Below, in pieces: positions 24,696 to 31,537 of a stretch of 31,537 bases of DNA. The position numbers and the translations under genes are program-made. Numbering within the stretch: position 1 is the stretch's first letter; each line of letters starts with the position of its first letter. Origin of the DNA: Mariniphaga sp. (GTDB lineage: Bacteria; Bacteroidota; Bacteroidia; Bacteroidales; Prolixibacteraceae). The notes under the pieces are model-generated. The model made no database searches, had not been told where the DNA came from, and saw nothing but the letters and a program-made list of their open reading frames with translations. Location of the stretch: assembly GCA_013203525.1 (NCBI GenBank), contig JABMQB010000220.1:1-31537 (forward strand), given 5' to 3'.

Positions 24696-25647
24696 TCAAT
24701 TTTCATTAATCCAATCCCCTAAAATATTTTCAGGTGTGTATTCTTCAATTTGTTTATCTGTTAACTGTTTTGACCATTGTACCCTTTTAGTTATTTCAGC
24801 CCCCTTGTCCGTGATTTTTATATTCAGCAAAAAATGCTGTTTCTTCATTTTCCGGATTGCGCCAGTTATTCCAGCCTTCTGGTTTAATATGTTTATCTAA
24901 AAAACAATTTATGAATACAGATTTGCCATTAGGGCGCCACGGCCGGCCCAGGTAAAATGATGCTTCTGGAGCATCACCAATAATATTGCAATTTAAAAAC
25001 ACAAAGCCATATTGCGTATCATTTTCAGTTGAGGGTGCGGTAATATAACCATGGTCTTTACAGAAAATAGTACAATCCTCAAAAACAGCTGTTGACCATC
25101 CAAAAATAAAATCGACAGTACCTTCTATATAGCAATTTTTATAATACTGGTTGCTATTATTGCCATGTAGATAAAGTGTATCCTGAATTCCAAGAAAGCG
25201 GCAGTTTGTAAATTTTACTTTATCTCCATCAATCCGCACCGCTACTGCTTGTTCAACCGAACCAGCAGAATTTTCAAAAGTCAGGTTTTCTGCGGTAAAT
25301 CCTTCGCCAAAAATGTAAAACGATGTGGATCCGGTTGTCCCCATTTCTTCACCAAATAGGTTCTTTTTCGACGCATAATCATCATAGGTTAGGATAGTAT
25401 TTTTTTTGTTTTCGTCAATAAAAGAAACATTTGTTTTACTTGTAGGGAGAACAAGTTTTTCTTTGTAAATACCTGATTTGATATAAATGAAAGTCCTGTT
25501 TTTTCTAAAATCGGGGACAGCATTAATGGCTTGCTGAACTTGTATGAAATCACCGGAGCCATCAGTAGCAACTATAAAATCATATTTCTTTCCTGAAGAA
25601 TAATTTACAAGAAGCAATAGTGCTAATACGGTTATCAGATTTCTCAT
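24696..25647 (-). CDS. CE8 pectin methylesterase, C-terminus frameshifted at a G5 run
   Basis: The direct frame from ATG 25647 gives 283 residues ending KNHGQGG at a TGA (24796-24798). Catalytic motifs are complete: Q155-D156 (GIQDTLYL), D179 (TVDFIFG), and R235/W237 (YLGRPW). The signal peptide is residues 1-19. The frame breaks at five G's (24800-24804, minus strand). With one G fewer it would continue as AEITKRVQWSKQLTD and end with ENILGDWINEN at 24696-24698. That restores a normal CE8 of about 316 residues, the same length as its pseudogene paralog. Because the active site is upstream, even the short form may fold, but the last helix-capping part is lost. The ATG overlaps the GH43 stop as TAATG. 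It would remove methyl groups from imported pectin oligomers. Confidence 0.85.
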
Positions 25648-27278
25648 TAGTTTGTGTTTTTTTCAATTCTGAACCAATCAATATTTACAGTTCCCGAATC
25701 GTTTGTTATTCCTTCGCGTAAAGCAAAAAGCCCAATTTTTGCTCCGATCCATCGACCTGGTTTAGCTTCAAATCCGGTACTTACTGTTTGAAATTCTTTT
25801 CCGTTTGTACTATAGCTAAAACTGCATAAAGCACCTTTTTCAACTTTCACTCTGAAATAAACTTTATTTACATCTAATTCTTCTGAATACAGTATCTGCT
25901 CAGTACCTCCGGTTCGTGCTTTATTACACTGAATTACTCTTAAATGCAATTTTTCGTTTTGTCTTTTGAGAGAAATATATTGATAATCTTCACCCATAAT
26001 TAAAAGCCCGGTTTCTTCATTATCAGTTCGGGCATTGAAAGTGAATTTAGTAGTTGCTGTAAATTCTTCGGCAGGAAATTTTTGTAACAAAAGGTTGGGA
26101 ACCATCCAAAGGCTATTAACTTCCTCGGGTTTGGCAATACAATTTAACCTATAGAATCCAAGATTTCCGGAAGGAAATCCCCATTTCATTGATGGATTGG
26201 CATGCCATTGCCATTGTAATCCCAGTTGGTTTCCATTAAATTCATCACTTTCAGGAGGAGTTATAAAAGGATGTTTTTTTCCAACATCTGGTTTTTTATA
26301 GCTTAAAACAGGTTCGCCAACACCATCATCATCAGAATCAATTCCAATTACTGGCCAGTCGTTTTTCCATTGCATAGGCTGAAGATGTACAATTCTCCCA
26401 TATGCTTCCTTGTCCTGAAAATGGATAAACCAGTCTTCGCCACCAGAAGTTGTTATCCAAGCACCCTGGTGGGGCCCATTTATTTCTGTCGATCCCTGAG
26501 CTAAAACCATTTTTTCCTCAAAAGGCCCATAAATATTTTTTGAACGAAGAACCAATTGCCAACCATTGGTAACTCCACCGGCCGGCGCAAAAATGTAATA
26601 AAATCCATTTCGTTTATAAAACTTAGCGCCTTCAACAGTGGGTTGTCCTTCATGCCCGTCAAAAACCATTACTTCATTTCCAACTACAGCAGTTCCCGAG
26701 CTGTTCATTTCAGCAACAATCAGAACACTTTTTATCCTGGCCCGACTTCCTGCAAATGCAAATGTGAGATAAACTTTTCCATCGCCATCAAAAAGGGGAG
26801 AAGGATCAATCAATCCCTTTCCTGCTTTTACTAAAATGGGTTCAGACCAAGGGCCTGAAGCACTTGTTGCTTTGGTTAGATATATTCCATAGTCGGGATC
26901 GGGGTAATAAATGTAAAATTCGTTTTTGTGATATCGGATACAAGGAGCCCATATCCCGTTTCCGTGTTGTGGTTTATCAAATACATCAAGAGGAACCTGC
27001 TTTTTTATTGCATGCCCGATTAATTTCCAATTAACAAGGTCTTTCGAATGCAGGATCGGTAATCCGGGCACACAATTAAATGATGAAGAAGTCATGTAAT
27101 AATCATCGCTAACCTTTACAACATCAGGGTCGGAATAATCGGCATGAAGAATAGGATTAGTATAGGTCCCATCACCATTATCAGCAATCCATACTTTTGA
27201 TATTTCATTTTGGGCCGGTAGCTTTTCCGGTATTAAATAAAAACAAATAATTAGTATAAATATTATTTTCATAATCAT
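25647..27278 (-). CDS. GH43-family glycosidase (arabinofuranosidase/xylosidase-like) with C-terminal beta-sandwich
   Basis: This 543-residue protein has a signal peptide (1-22) and a five-bladed propeller GH43 catalytic domain (about 36-320). The general base is probably D50 in HADYSDPDVV. The pKa-tuning acid is D158 in GLIDPSPLFD, and the general acid is E216 in TVEGAKFY. The rest (about 340-543) is a concanavalin-like beta-sandwich domain, as in bacterial beta-xylosidase/arabinofuranosidase GH43 proteins. It would trim arabinose or xylose side chains from pectin (arabinan or RG-I decorations). Its stop overlaps the CE8 start by one base (TAATG), and it begins 18 bases after the PL1 gene, so expression is coupled. 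The exact specificity and subfamily (10 or 12-like) are uncertain. Confidence 0.9.
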   Translation of the reverse strand: MIMKIIFILIICFYLIPEKLPAQNEISKVWIADNGDGTYTNPILHADYSDPDVVKVSDDYYMTSSSFNCVPGLPILHSKDLVNWKLIGHAIKKQVPLDVFDKPQHGNGIWAPCIRYHKNEFYIYYPDPDYGIYLTKATSASGPWSEPILVKAGKGLIDPSPLFDGDGKVYLTFAFAGSRARIKSVLIVAEMNSSGTAVVGNEVMVFDGHEGQPTVEGAKFYKRNGFYYIFAPAGGVTNGWQLVLRSKNIYGPFEEKMVLAQGSTEINGPHQGAWITTSGGEDWFIHFQDKEAYGRIVHLQPMQWKNDWPVIGIDSDDDGVGEPVLSYKKPDVGKKHPFITPPESDEFNGNQLGLQWQWHANPSMKWGFPSGNLGFYRLNCIAKPEEVNSLWMVPNLLLQKFPAEEFTATTKFTFNARTDNEETGLLIMGEDYQYISLKRQNEKLHLRVIQCNKARTGGTEQILYSEELDVNKVYFRVKVEKGALCSFSYSTNGKEFQTVSTGFEAKPGRWIGAKIGLFALREGITNDSGTVNIDWFRIEKNTN

Positions 27279-27296
27279 TCTATTTCCACCTTTATC

Positions 27297-28691
27297 TTAT
27301 TGAATCTCCATTATTTCTTCAACGATTGAATTAATATAAACCTCAATGTTTGTATAATCTGGATTTAATTCTTTTTTGTTTGAATCACTTGAATCGAATT
27401 CATTTAGCTTATTTACTTTTTCCCATTCATCCGGAATGCCATCATTATCAGAATCCAAAGCCGGAGATTCAGAAATTAACTCTGGCCACCCATCTACATC
27501 TGTTTGTGAATCGATAATTCCTTTTCCTCCATTATTGAATGATCTGCCATGTTTTTCATTACCCGATTTAACTTCAGCAATAATCCGTGTATCCACTTCA
27601 TCCCTTTTCAGGCTGGCTCCTGCTGATTTTAGTACATGAGAAAATGCTTTTTTTGCTGAAGATGTTGAAACGGGGATAAATGGAATTGGATTATGTAATT
27701 TTGATTTATTTTTAGCTTTTTCATCAACACCTTTTCCCTGAATACCGGCACCCCAATTGTTTTTTATTATATCAGGATTTCCTTCCACAACATTTCCGGT
27801 AATATAAAACCAACCTGCACCCAGGGTGTCAGGATTGATTCGTGGTGTATAAAACATTTGTGTAAGATTCAGTATCCTGTTTCGAACACTTTTTTTGGTA
27901 GCAGGTCCTGGTTTATAATAATTGTTAACCATGTTATAACTGCCTTCTTCACCACCATAAACACTATTAAATCCCCAGTTATATATTACATTATTTCGGA
28001 AGTCTGTTTTTTCATTGTTGGGTTTTGCCGAATAACGAGGTCCGCAAAAGCGTGGATTTCGACTTGTGTGGTCAGATAATAAATTATGATGAAAAGAAGC
28101 ATTTAAACCACCCCAAATTCCGCCATATCCATGTTCTCCTTTGTGATGATCAGAATTATAAAAACTTTCACTGATTATGCACCATTGCATTGTAAAATTT
28201 TCATTGTCGTAGAAGGAAGCAACTTCATCATTAGCCCAACTAAAACTACAATGGTCAATAATAATATTCTTATGCCTTATTCCCATTATAGCGTCCATTT
28301 CTTCCTTTTTTAGGTCGCCTGGACGGATGCGAATAAAACGGACTAGTACATTATCCGCATCAATTCTCATCCCATAATTTGTCAAGCAAATTCCATCACC
28401 AGGAGCAGTTTGCCCGGCAATAGTTAAATCTCCGTTTTTAATGTGGATTGGTTTTTCGAGTTCAATATTTCCGGATACCCTGAAAACAACTATTCTGGGT
28501 CCCTCCGCTTCTATTGCTTTTCGAAAACTGCCTTTTCCCTTATCATTTAAATTATCTACGAAAATAATTTTCCCTCCTCTTCCTCCGGATGTAAACATAC
28601 CGCCACCCTCTGCACCCGGAAATGCCGGAACCTGTGCAATTACAGTGCTTATTGCTAAAAGAAAGAATAAAAAGAAGAATGTTTTTTTCAT
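27297..28691 (-). CDS. PL1-family pectate lyase
   Basis: This 464-residue parallel beta-helix lyase has a signal peptide (1-20). The mature start VPAFPGAEGGGMFTSGGRGG is typical of Bacteroidota PL1. Core motifs are NLTIAGQTAPGDG-like turns, NIIIDHCSFSW (143-151), SFHHNLLSDH and SRNPR (210-214), and a C-terminal calcium-loop-like DSDNDGIPDEWEKVN. It is a clear paralog of the PL1 domain in the fusion at 18931-23091, sharing the GYGGIWGG, SFHHNLL and YYKPGPAT motifs. It lacks the CE8 part and the T9SS tail. It is therefore probably periplasmic and cleaves imported homogalacturonan by beta-elimination. A strong hairpin at 28777-28810 lies just upstream. Confidence 0.92.
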   Translation of the reverse strand: MKKTFFFLFFLLAISTVIAQVPAFPGAEGGGMFTSGGRGGKIIFVDNLNDKGKGSFRKAIEAEGPRIVVFRVSGNIELEKPIHIKNGDLTIAGQTAPGDGICLTNYGMRIDADNVLVRFIRIRPGDLKKEEMDAIMGIRHKNIIIDHCSFSWANDEVASFYDNENFTMQWCIISESFYNSDHHKGEHGYGGIWGGLNASFHHNLLSDHTSRNPRFCGPRYSAKPNNEKTDFRNNVIYNWGFNSVYGGEEGSYNMVNNYYKPGPATKKSVRNRILNLTQMFYTPRINPDTLGAGWFYITGNVVEGNPDIIKNNWGAGIQGKGVDEKAKNKSKLHNPIPFIPVSTSSAKKAFSHVLKSAGASLKRDEVDTRIIAEVKSGNEKHGRSFNNGGKGIIDSQTDVDGWPELISESPALDSDNDGIPDEWEKVNKLNEFDSSDSNKKELNPDYTNIEVYINSIVEEIMEIQ

Positions 28692-28776
28692 ACAATTATG
28701 CGTAATAAAGTAATTGGATTATAGCAATATCAGGTAACTTAAGACTAGAATAGGTTTTATAGTCAAAAACTATTAA

Positions 28777-28810
28777 TACTCCGGGATACTTTGAATTGTA
28801 TCCCAGAGTA
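28777..28810. promoter_or_regulatory. Strong hairpin between the binding-protein genes and the enzyme genes
   Basis: TACTCCGGGATAC and GTATCCCAGAGTA pair at 12 of 13 positions around an eight-base loop, inside the only sizeable gap (about 190 bases) of the right-hand operon. It is not followed by a clean T run on the minus strand. I therefore read it as a processing or attenuation element rather than a full terminator. Confidence 0.55.
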
Positions 28811-28880
28811 TAAAATAAATAACTAAACTAAACTATATATGATCAGATAATATTTATTTCAAATTTATCTGATTCAATTA

Positions 28881-30521
28881 CTATAAGCCAATTCTCCATC
28901 TTGGATCCCCTGAATCTCCTTTTCCTGCAAAACCTGTATCTTTAAAATTAAAGTTGCCATTTTCAGGATCCTCCCAAAGGTCATTTACTGTTCCAGAATA
29001 ATTTCCAATTGGGAATCCAGGAATTTCATCTTTTCCTTCGGCAAAACTGAAATCACTTGTTGAATAGGAATTTGTAATAATCCAGTTTGTATTTGCCATA
29101 CCATCAAATCCATCAACTCCATGTACAGGAACATCCAACCCTTCGTACCATCCACGGCCCCAAATTGTATTACTGATTTTAATTCCATTTAGTACATCCT
29201 CTTGATCACCTTGCCTCCATCTGAACATTTGCCGTCCCTGTTCGGGAGCTTCCCCAATGGTACAGCTTTCGATTACAATTGAATTAGAGTTGTTCCTACT
29301 TGTCAAAAACATACGGCAACGGGTAAACGTCGAGTTTTCAAAATGGATATCATTACAAATCCAGGTAGTTTTATCGACTGTAAGGATAGCATAATCTCTA
29401 ATGCTGTCTACTTCACAATCATAAATGGTATATTTATCCAGAGATCCGGTTCCTCCTTTCATACGGGCCACACCCCTTAGAGTCCTTATTTTGCAGGATT
29501 CAAATTTTATTTCACCAATCGTTCCACTAACATCGATATTAAATACATATCTGCTGTCAAAACCATCAGGTGCCGTAAGATGAATATCTTTGAAAGTTAC
29601 ATAATCAACGGTTGCACCATCTGCAATATTGAAATTTGTTGACATATCAATAACAGGTAATGCTTGCACAAAACTATAGCCTGAAACAAAAGATATTGAT
29701 TTGTCGAAAGCATAACCTCCCGCCATGTATATTTTACCTCCTTCTAAAACAACAATGGTTCCGTTAGCAACCGAAGGAAGGGTATCGGCAAGTACAACTG
29801 TTGAATCAATACCAGAAAGATCCAGTACATTATCACCTGAAACAAATGCTTCACGTGTTGTATATACTTCCCATCCTCTTAGAGTATTGCCACTGTAAAT
29901 TGCTATTTGATAAATTGAAGAAGCGTTAAGTCCACTTACAATTTTTTCCGAAGCATCCATCTCATCATTAGTTAGTTCATATTCAGCTAAGGGTGACATT
30001 AATCTTTCATCGTCGCCTGCAAATATTTTAACACCTGTTATTGGTGCACCGGCCGGAGACCAGAATACACGAGCTCGTGTATCGAGTACATCAAATGGAG
30101 TTGGTGTCCCCATATTCGATGGAAATTTCTGAGTACGGATACTTCCCAATAACGAAGGCTTACTATCATACTCAGAATCGTCGGCGTGAGCCGTAGCCTG
30201 TACCTGGTAAATGGTAAACCAAAGTAAATCTTCACCAATGGTTTCATTATTAATAATTACAAAAGTAGTATCGATTTGAAAAGTATATTCTGTGGTTAAA
30301 AAAGAATCGCGGCTTACTTCTATTGTATAATTTTGAGCCTCTTTCATATTCCCTAAATTAACAACTATGGTGTTGTCAACAGAATAAAGGTCCTCATTCA
30401 ATACAGGTTGAAAAAGGCGTGTCCTTGGAAAAACTTCCTCTTTTTCACAGGCGATAATTACAAACATTCCTGCAATTAAAAGAGTTAAAATTACCTTTAT
30501 ATTAAATCTATGTTTTTTCAT
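28881..30521 (-). CDS. Surface lipoprotein with beta-helix domain (DUF4957/DUF5123-like), SusE-position binding protein
   Basis: This 546-residue lipoprotein starts at the ATG at 30521, because it opens MKKHRF and the lipobox FVIIAC with C25. An open frame up to 30572 would overlap SusD and is rejected. Residues ~28-225 look like fibronectin-type beta modules (NYTIEVSRDSF, STRIYQIA-like turns). Residues ~235-546 form a beta-helix homologous to the secreted protein at 15527-17728. Its position directly after SusD (28 bases) is that of SusE/SusF surface glycan-binding proteins. It would hold pectin at the cell surface. Unlike its relative it has no twin modules and no T9SS tail. Catalytic activity cannot be excluded. 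Confidence 0.85.
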   Translation of the reverse strand: MKKHRFNIKVILTLLIAGMFVIIACEKEEVFPRTRLFQPVLNEDLYSVDNTIVVNLGNMKEAQNYTIEVSRDSFLTTEYTFQIDTTFVIINNETIGEDLLWFTIYQVQATAHADDSEYDSKPSLLGSIRTQKFPSNMGTPTPFDVLDTRARVFWSPAGAPITGVKIFAGDDERLMSPLAEYELTNDEMDASEKIVSGLNASSIYQIAIYSGNTLRGWEVYTTREAFVSGDNVLDLSGIDSTVVLADTLPSVANGTIVVLEGGKIYMAGGYAFDKSISFVSGYSFVQALPVIDMSTNFNIADGATVDYVTFKDIHLTAPDGFDSRYVFNIDVSGTIGEIKFESCKIRTLRGVARMKGGTGSLDKYTIYDCEVDSIRDYAILTVDKTTWICNDIHFENSTFTRCRMFLTSRNNSNSIVIESCTIGEAPEQGRQMFRWRQGDQEDVLNGIKISNTIWGRGWYEGLDVPVHGVDGFDGMANTNWIITNSYSTSDFSFAEGKDEIPGFPIGNYSGTVNDLWEDPENGNFNFKDTGFAGKGDSGDPRWRIGL

Positions 30522-30549
30522 CTCATTTTTTTTTTCATTATTGAAGGAA

Positions 30550-31537
30550 TTAAAATCCAAATCCATACCCATCGTTTTTCAATACTCCCTGGCTATTATC
30601 GATACCAATTGTAGGAATAGGGAAAATATATCTGACAATTCCCTGAGGAACGCTGATATTAGATCCATTAATATAATTATCCCAGTCACGGGTAATCCAT
30701 TCTGCATATCCATCCGGCCTGGTTTCATCGTACATGGCAATTAACCACGACAGGCGTTCCCATGTTTCATCGGGAGCAACCGCAACTTTATCAAAAATAT
30801 TAAGTATTTGAAGGTCGCCGTTCTCTGCCAGTTTTGTATAAAGGTAATCTGGTAAAGTGCCTGTTCCATTAAATGCATCGTTAGCCATTTGTTTACATCC
30901 TTCAACTGTTTTTGCTACTTTTTCATAATACAGGTTCCATCGGATCAATTCATATTTTCTGATCATTTCGCCACCAAATTCCCAGGCACGTTCATTAACA
31001 ATGGCATTAAAAAAATCTTCGCTTGATCCTGAATTGCTGGCAATATACTGGTCAACTTTAGTGTTCCATACCGATTCATCAAATGCTCGTTGGCGCACCC
31101 TTTTGAAAGCTGCTTTGGCTTCTTCTGTCGGACCATTTAATTCATTTACTGCTTCGGCATACATTAACAATACATCGGCATAACGTAACATGGGCCAGTT
31201 AATACCGGTACCTTTACTTGCTGAAGCTCCAGGAGGGTTATCTAAATAGTGACGGCTCCATTTTGCCTGTGATATTCTTATTGATCCTGTTTGTACAAGT
31301 TGCTGAACAAAATCACTGTTTATCTCATAAAATCCGCAAGTTGCTTCAAGGCGAGTGTCTTGCCTATCAAATGAGTATGCATAAGTTGGAGGGAATGACA
31401 TGTAGTTTGAACCCTGCCCATAGGGATGGTTTCCAGGATCCACTTTTATTCCAATATTCCAACCTACATCGCCCCTGCCAACTGCAAAAGGAACTTCAAA
31501 TAAAATATCACTGTTTACTGGTGTAATAAATTTACAC
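30550..31537 (-). CDS. susD-like: SusD/RagB-family lipoprotein, N-terminus beyond the window edge
   Basis: The frame is open from the right edge (31537) to the TAA at 30550-30552, so about 328 C-terminal residues are visible. The start at GTG 31443 is not real, because the frame runs on upstream as FEVPFAVGRGDVGWNIG. SusD features seen are WPMLRYADVLLMYAEAVNELNGP, then VNERAWEFGGEMIRKYELIRW, and the end PIPTIGIDNSQG. It belongs to the pectin operon and should cap a SusC located beyond the right edge. It differs strongly from the SusD at 7678-9465, so the window holds two separate import systems. Confidence 0.93.
   Translation of the reverse strand, partial: CKFITPVNSDILFEVPFAVGRGDVGWNIGIKVDPGNHPYGQGSNYMSFPPTYAYSFDRQDTRLEATCGFYEINSDFVQQLVQTGSIRISQAKWSRHYLDNPPGASASKGTGINWPMLRYADVLLMYAEAVNELNGPTEEAKAAFKRVRQRAFDESVWNTKVDQYIASNSGSSEDFFNAIVNERAWEFGGEMIRKYELIRWNLYYEKVAKTVEGCKQMANDAFNGTGTLPDYLYTKLAENGDLQILNIFDKVAVAPDETWERLSWLIAMYDETRPDGYAEWITRDWDNYINGSNISVPQGIVRYIFPIPTIGIDNSQGVLKNDGYGFGF

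Noticed and set aside
23113..24699. GH28 start at TTG 24699
   Set aside because: The added N-terminal residues are a Lys/Ile run before the signal peptide, while the ATG at 24657 opens a normal signal peptide directly.
28881..30572. Longer start for the beta-helix lipoprotein, up to 30572
   Set aside because: It would overlap the SusD stop and place 17 polar residues before the lipoprotein signal. ATG at 30521 gives a normal lipobox at C25.
30550..31443. SusD treated as a complete gene starting at GTG 31443
   Set aside because: The frame is open up to the window edge with SusD-like sequence, and no lipobox is present, so the gene is cut by the edge.

Overview
The window looks like Bacteroidota (Bacteroidetes). 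It is AT-rich, it carries RagB/SusD lipoproteins and a SusC-type TonB-dependent transporter, several secreted proteins end in type IX secretion (Por/T9SS) sorting domains, and some intergenic regions contain TAnnTTTG-type -7 boxes. A marine or sediment plant- or algal-polysaccharide degrader of the Marinilabiliales/Prolixibacteraceae kind would fit, but I cannot fix the genus from sequence alone.

Layout, left to right. (1) 18-1735, minus strand: four tightly packed small genes, three with membrane segments. The promoter-proximal gene is split by an in-frame amber codon, and one gene resembles the N-terminal part of putative abortive-infection (putAbiC-like) membrane/coiled-coil proteins. (2) 2006-7586: a secreted C1B cysteine peptidase, then a possible cell-envelope lipid-modification group: a beta-barrel-like protein overlapping a PAP2 phosphatase, an ArnT-like membrane glycosyltransferase, and a GtrB/ArnC-like GT2 glycosyltransferase. 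(3) 7678-12575, minus: a complete SusC/SusD pair. (4) 13068-15007: a small secreted protein consisting only of a carboxypeptidase-regulatory-like domain and a TonB plug, with no barrel; a secreted protein of unknown function preceded by a near-perfect sigma-54 promoter and upstream inverted repeats; and an RRM RNA-binding protein. (5) 15527-31537: a pectin/homogalacturonan utilisation locus.

The pectin locus is mostly one long minus-strand operon that enters from the right edge. Its order is SusD (partial), a beta-helix surface lipoprotein, pectate lyase PL1, GH43, pectin methylesterase CE8, GH28 polygalacturonase, a giant T9SS-exported CE8-PL1 fusion, and a decayed CE8. A plus-strand gene facing it (15527-17728) encodes a T9SS-exported relative of the surface lipoprotein with two nearly identical C-terminal modules. 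A reasonable model is as follows. The exported CE8-PL1 fusion demethylates and cuts homogalacturonan outside the cell. SusD and the beta-helix lipoprotein hold fragments at the surface. A SusC beyond the right edge imports them. The periplasmic PL1, CE8, GH28 and GH43 enzymes then finish the oligomers and remove side chains.

Three genes carry reading-frame lesions: an amber at 1595-1597; an amber plus a frameshift in the CE8 at 17964-18924; and a frameshift at a G5 run near the end of the CE8 at 24696-25647. The best candidates for new biology are the sigma-54 control unit at 14451-14557, the barrel-less plug protein, the CE8-PL1 fusion, and the T9SS beta-helix protein with its twin modules. 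No tRNA, rRNA, CRISPR array or insertion sequence was recognised.
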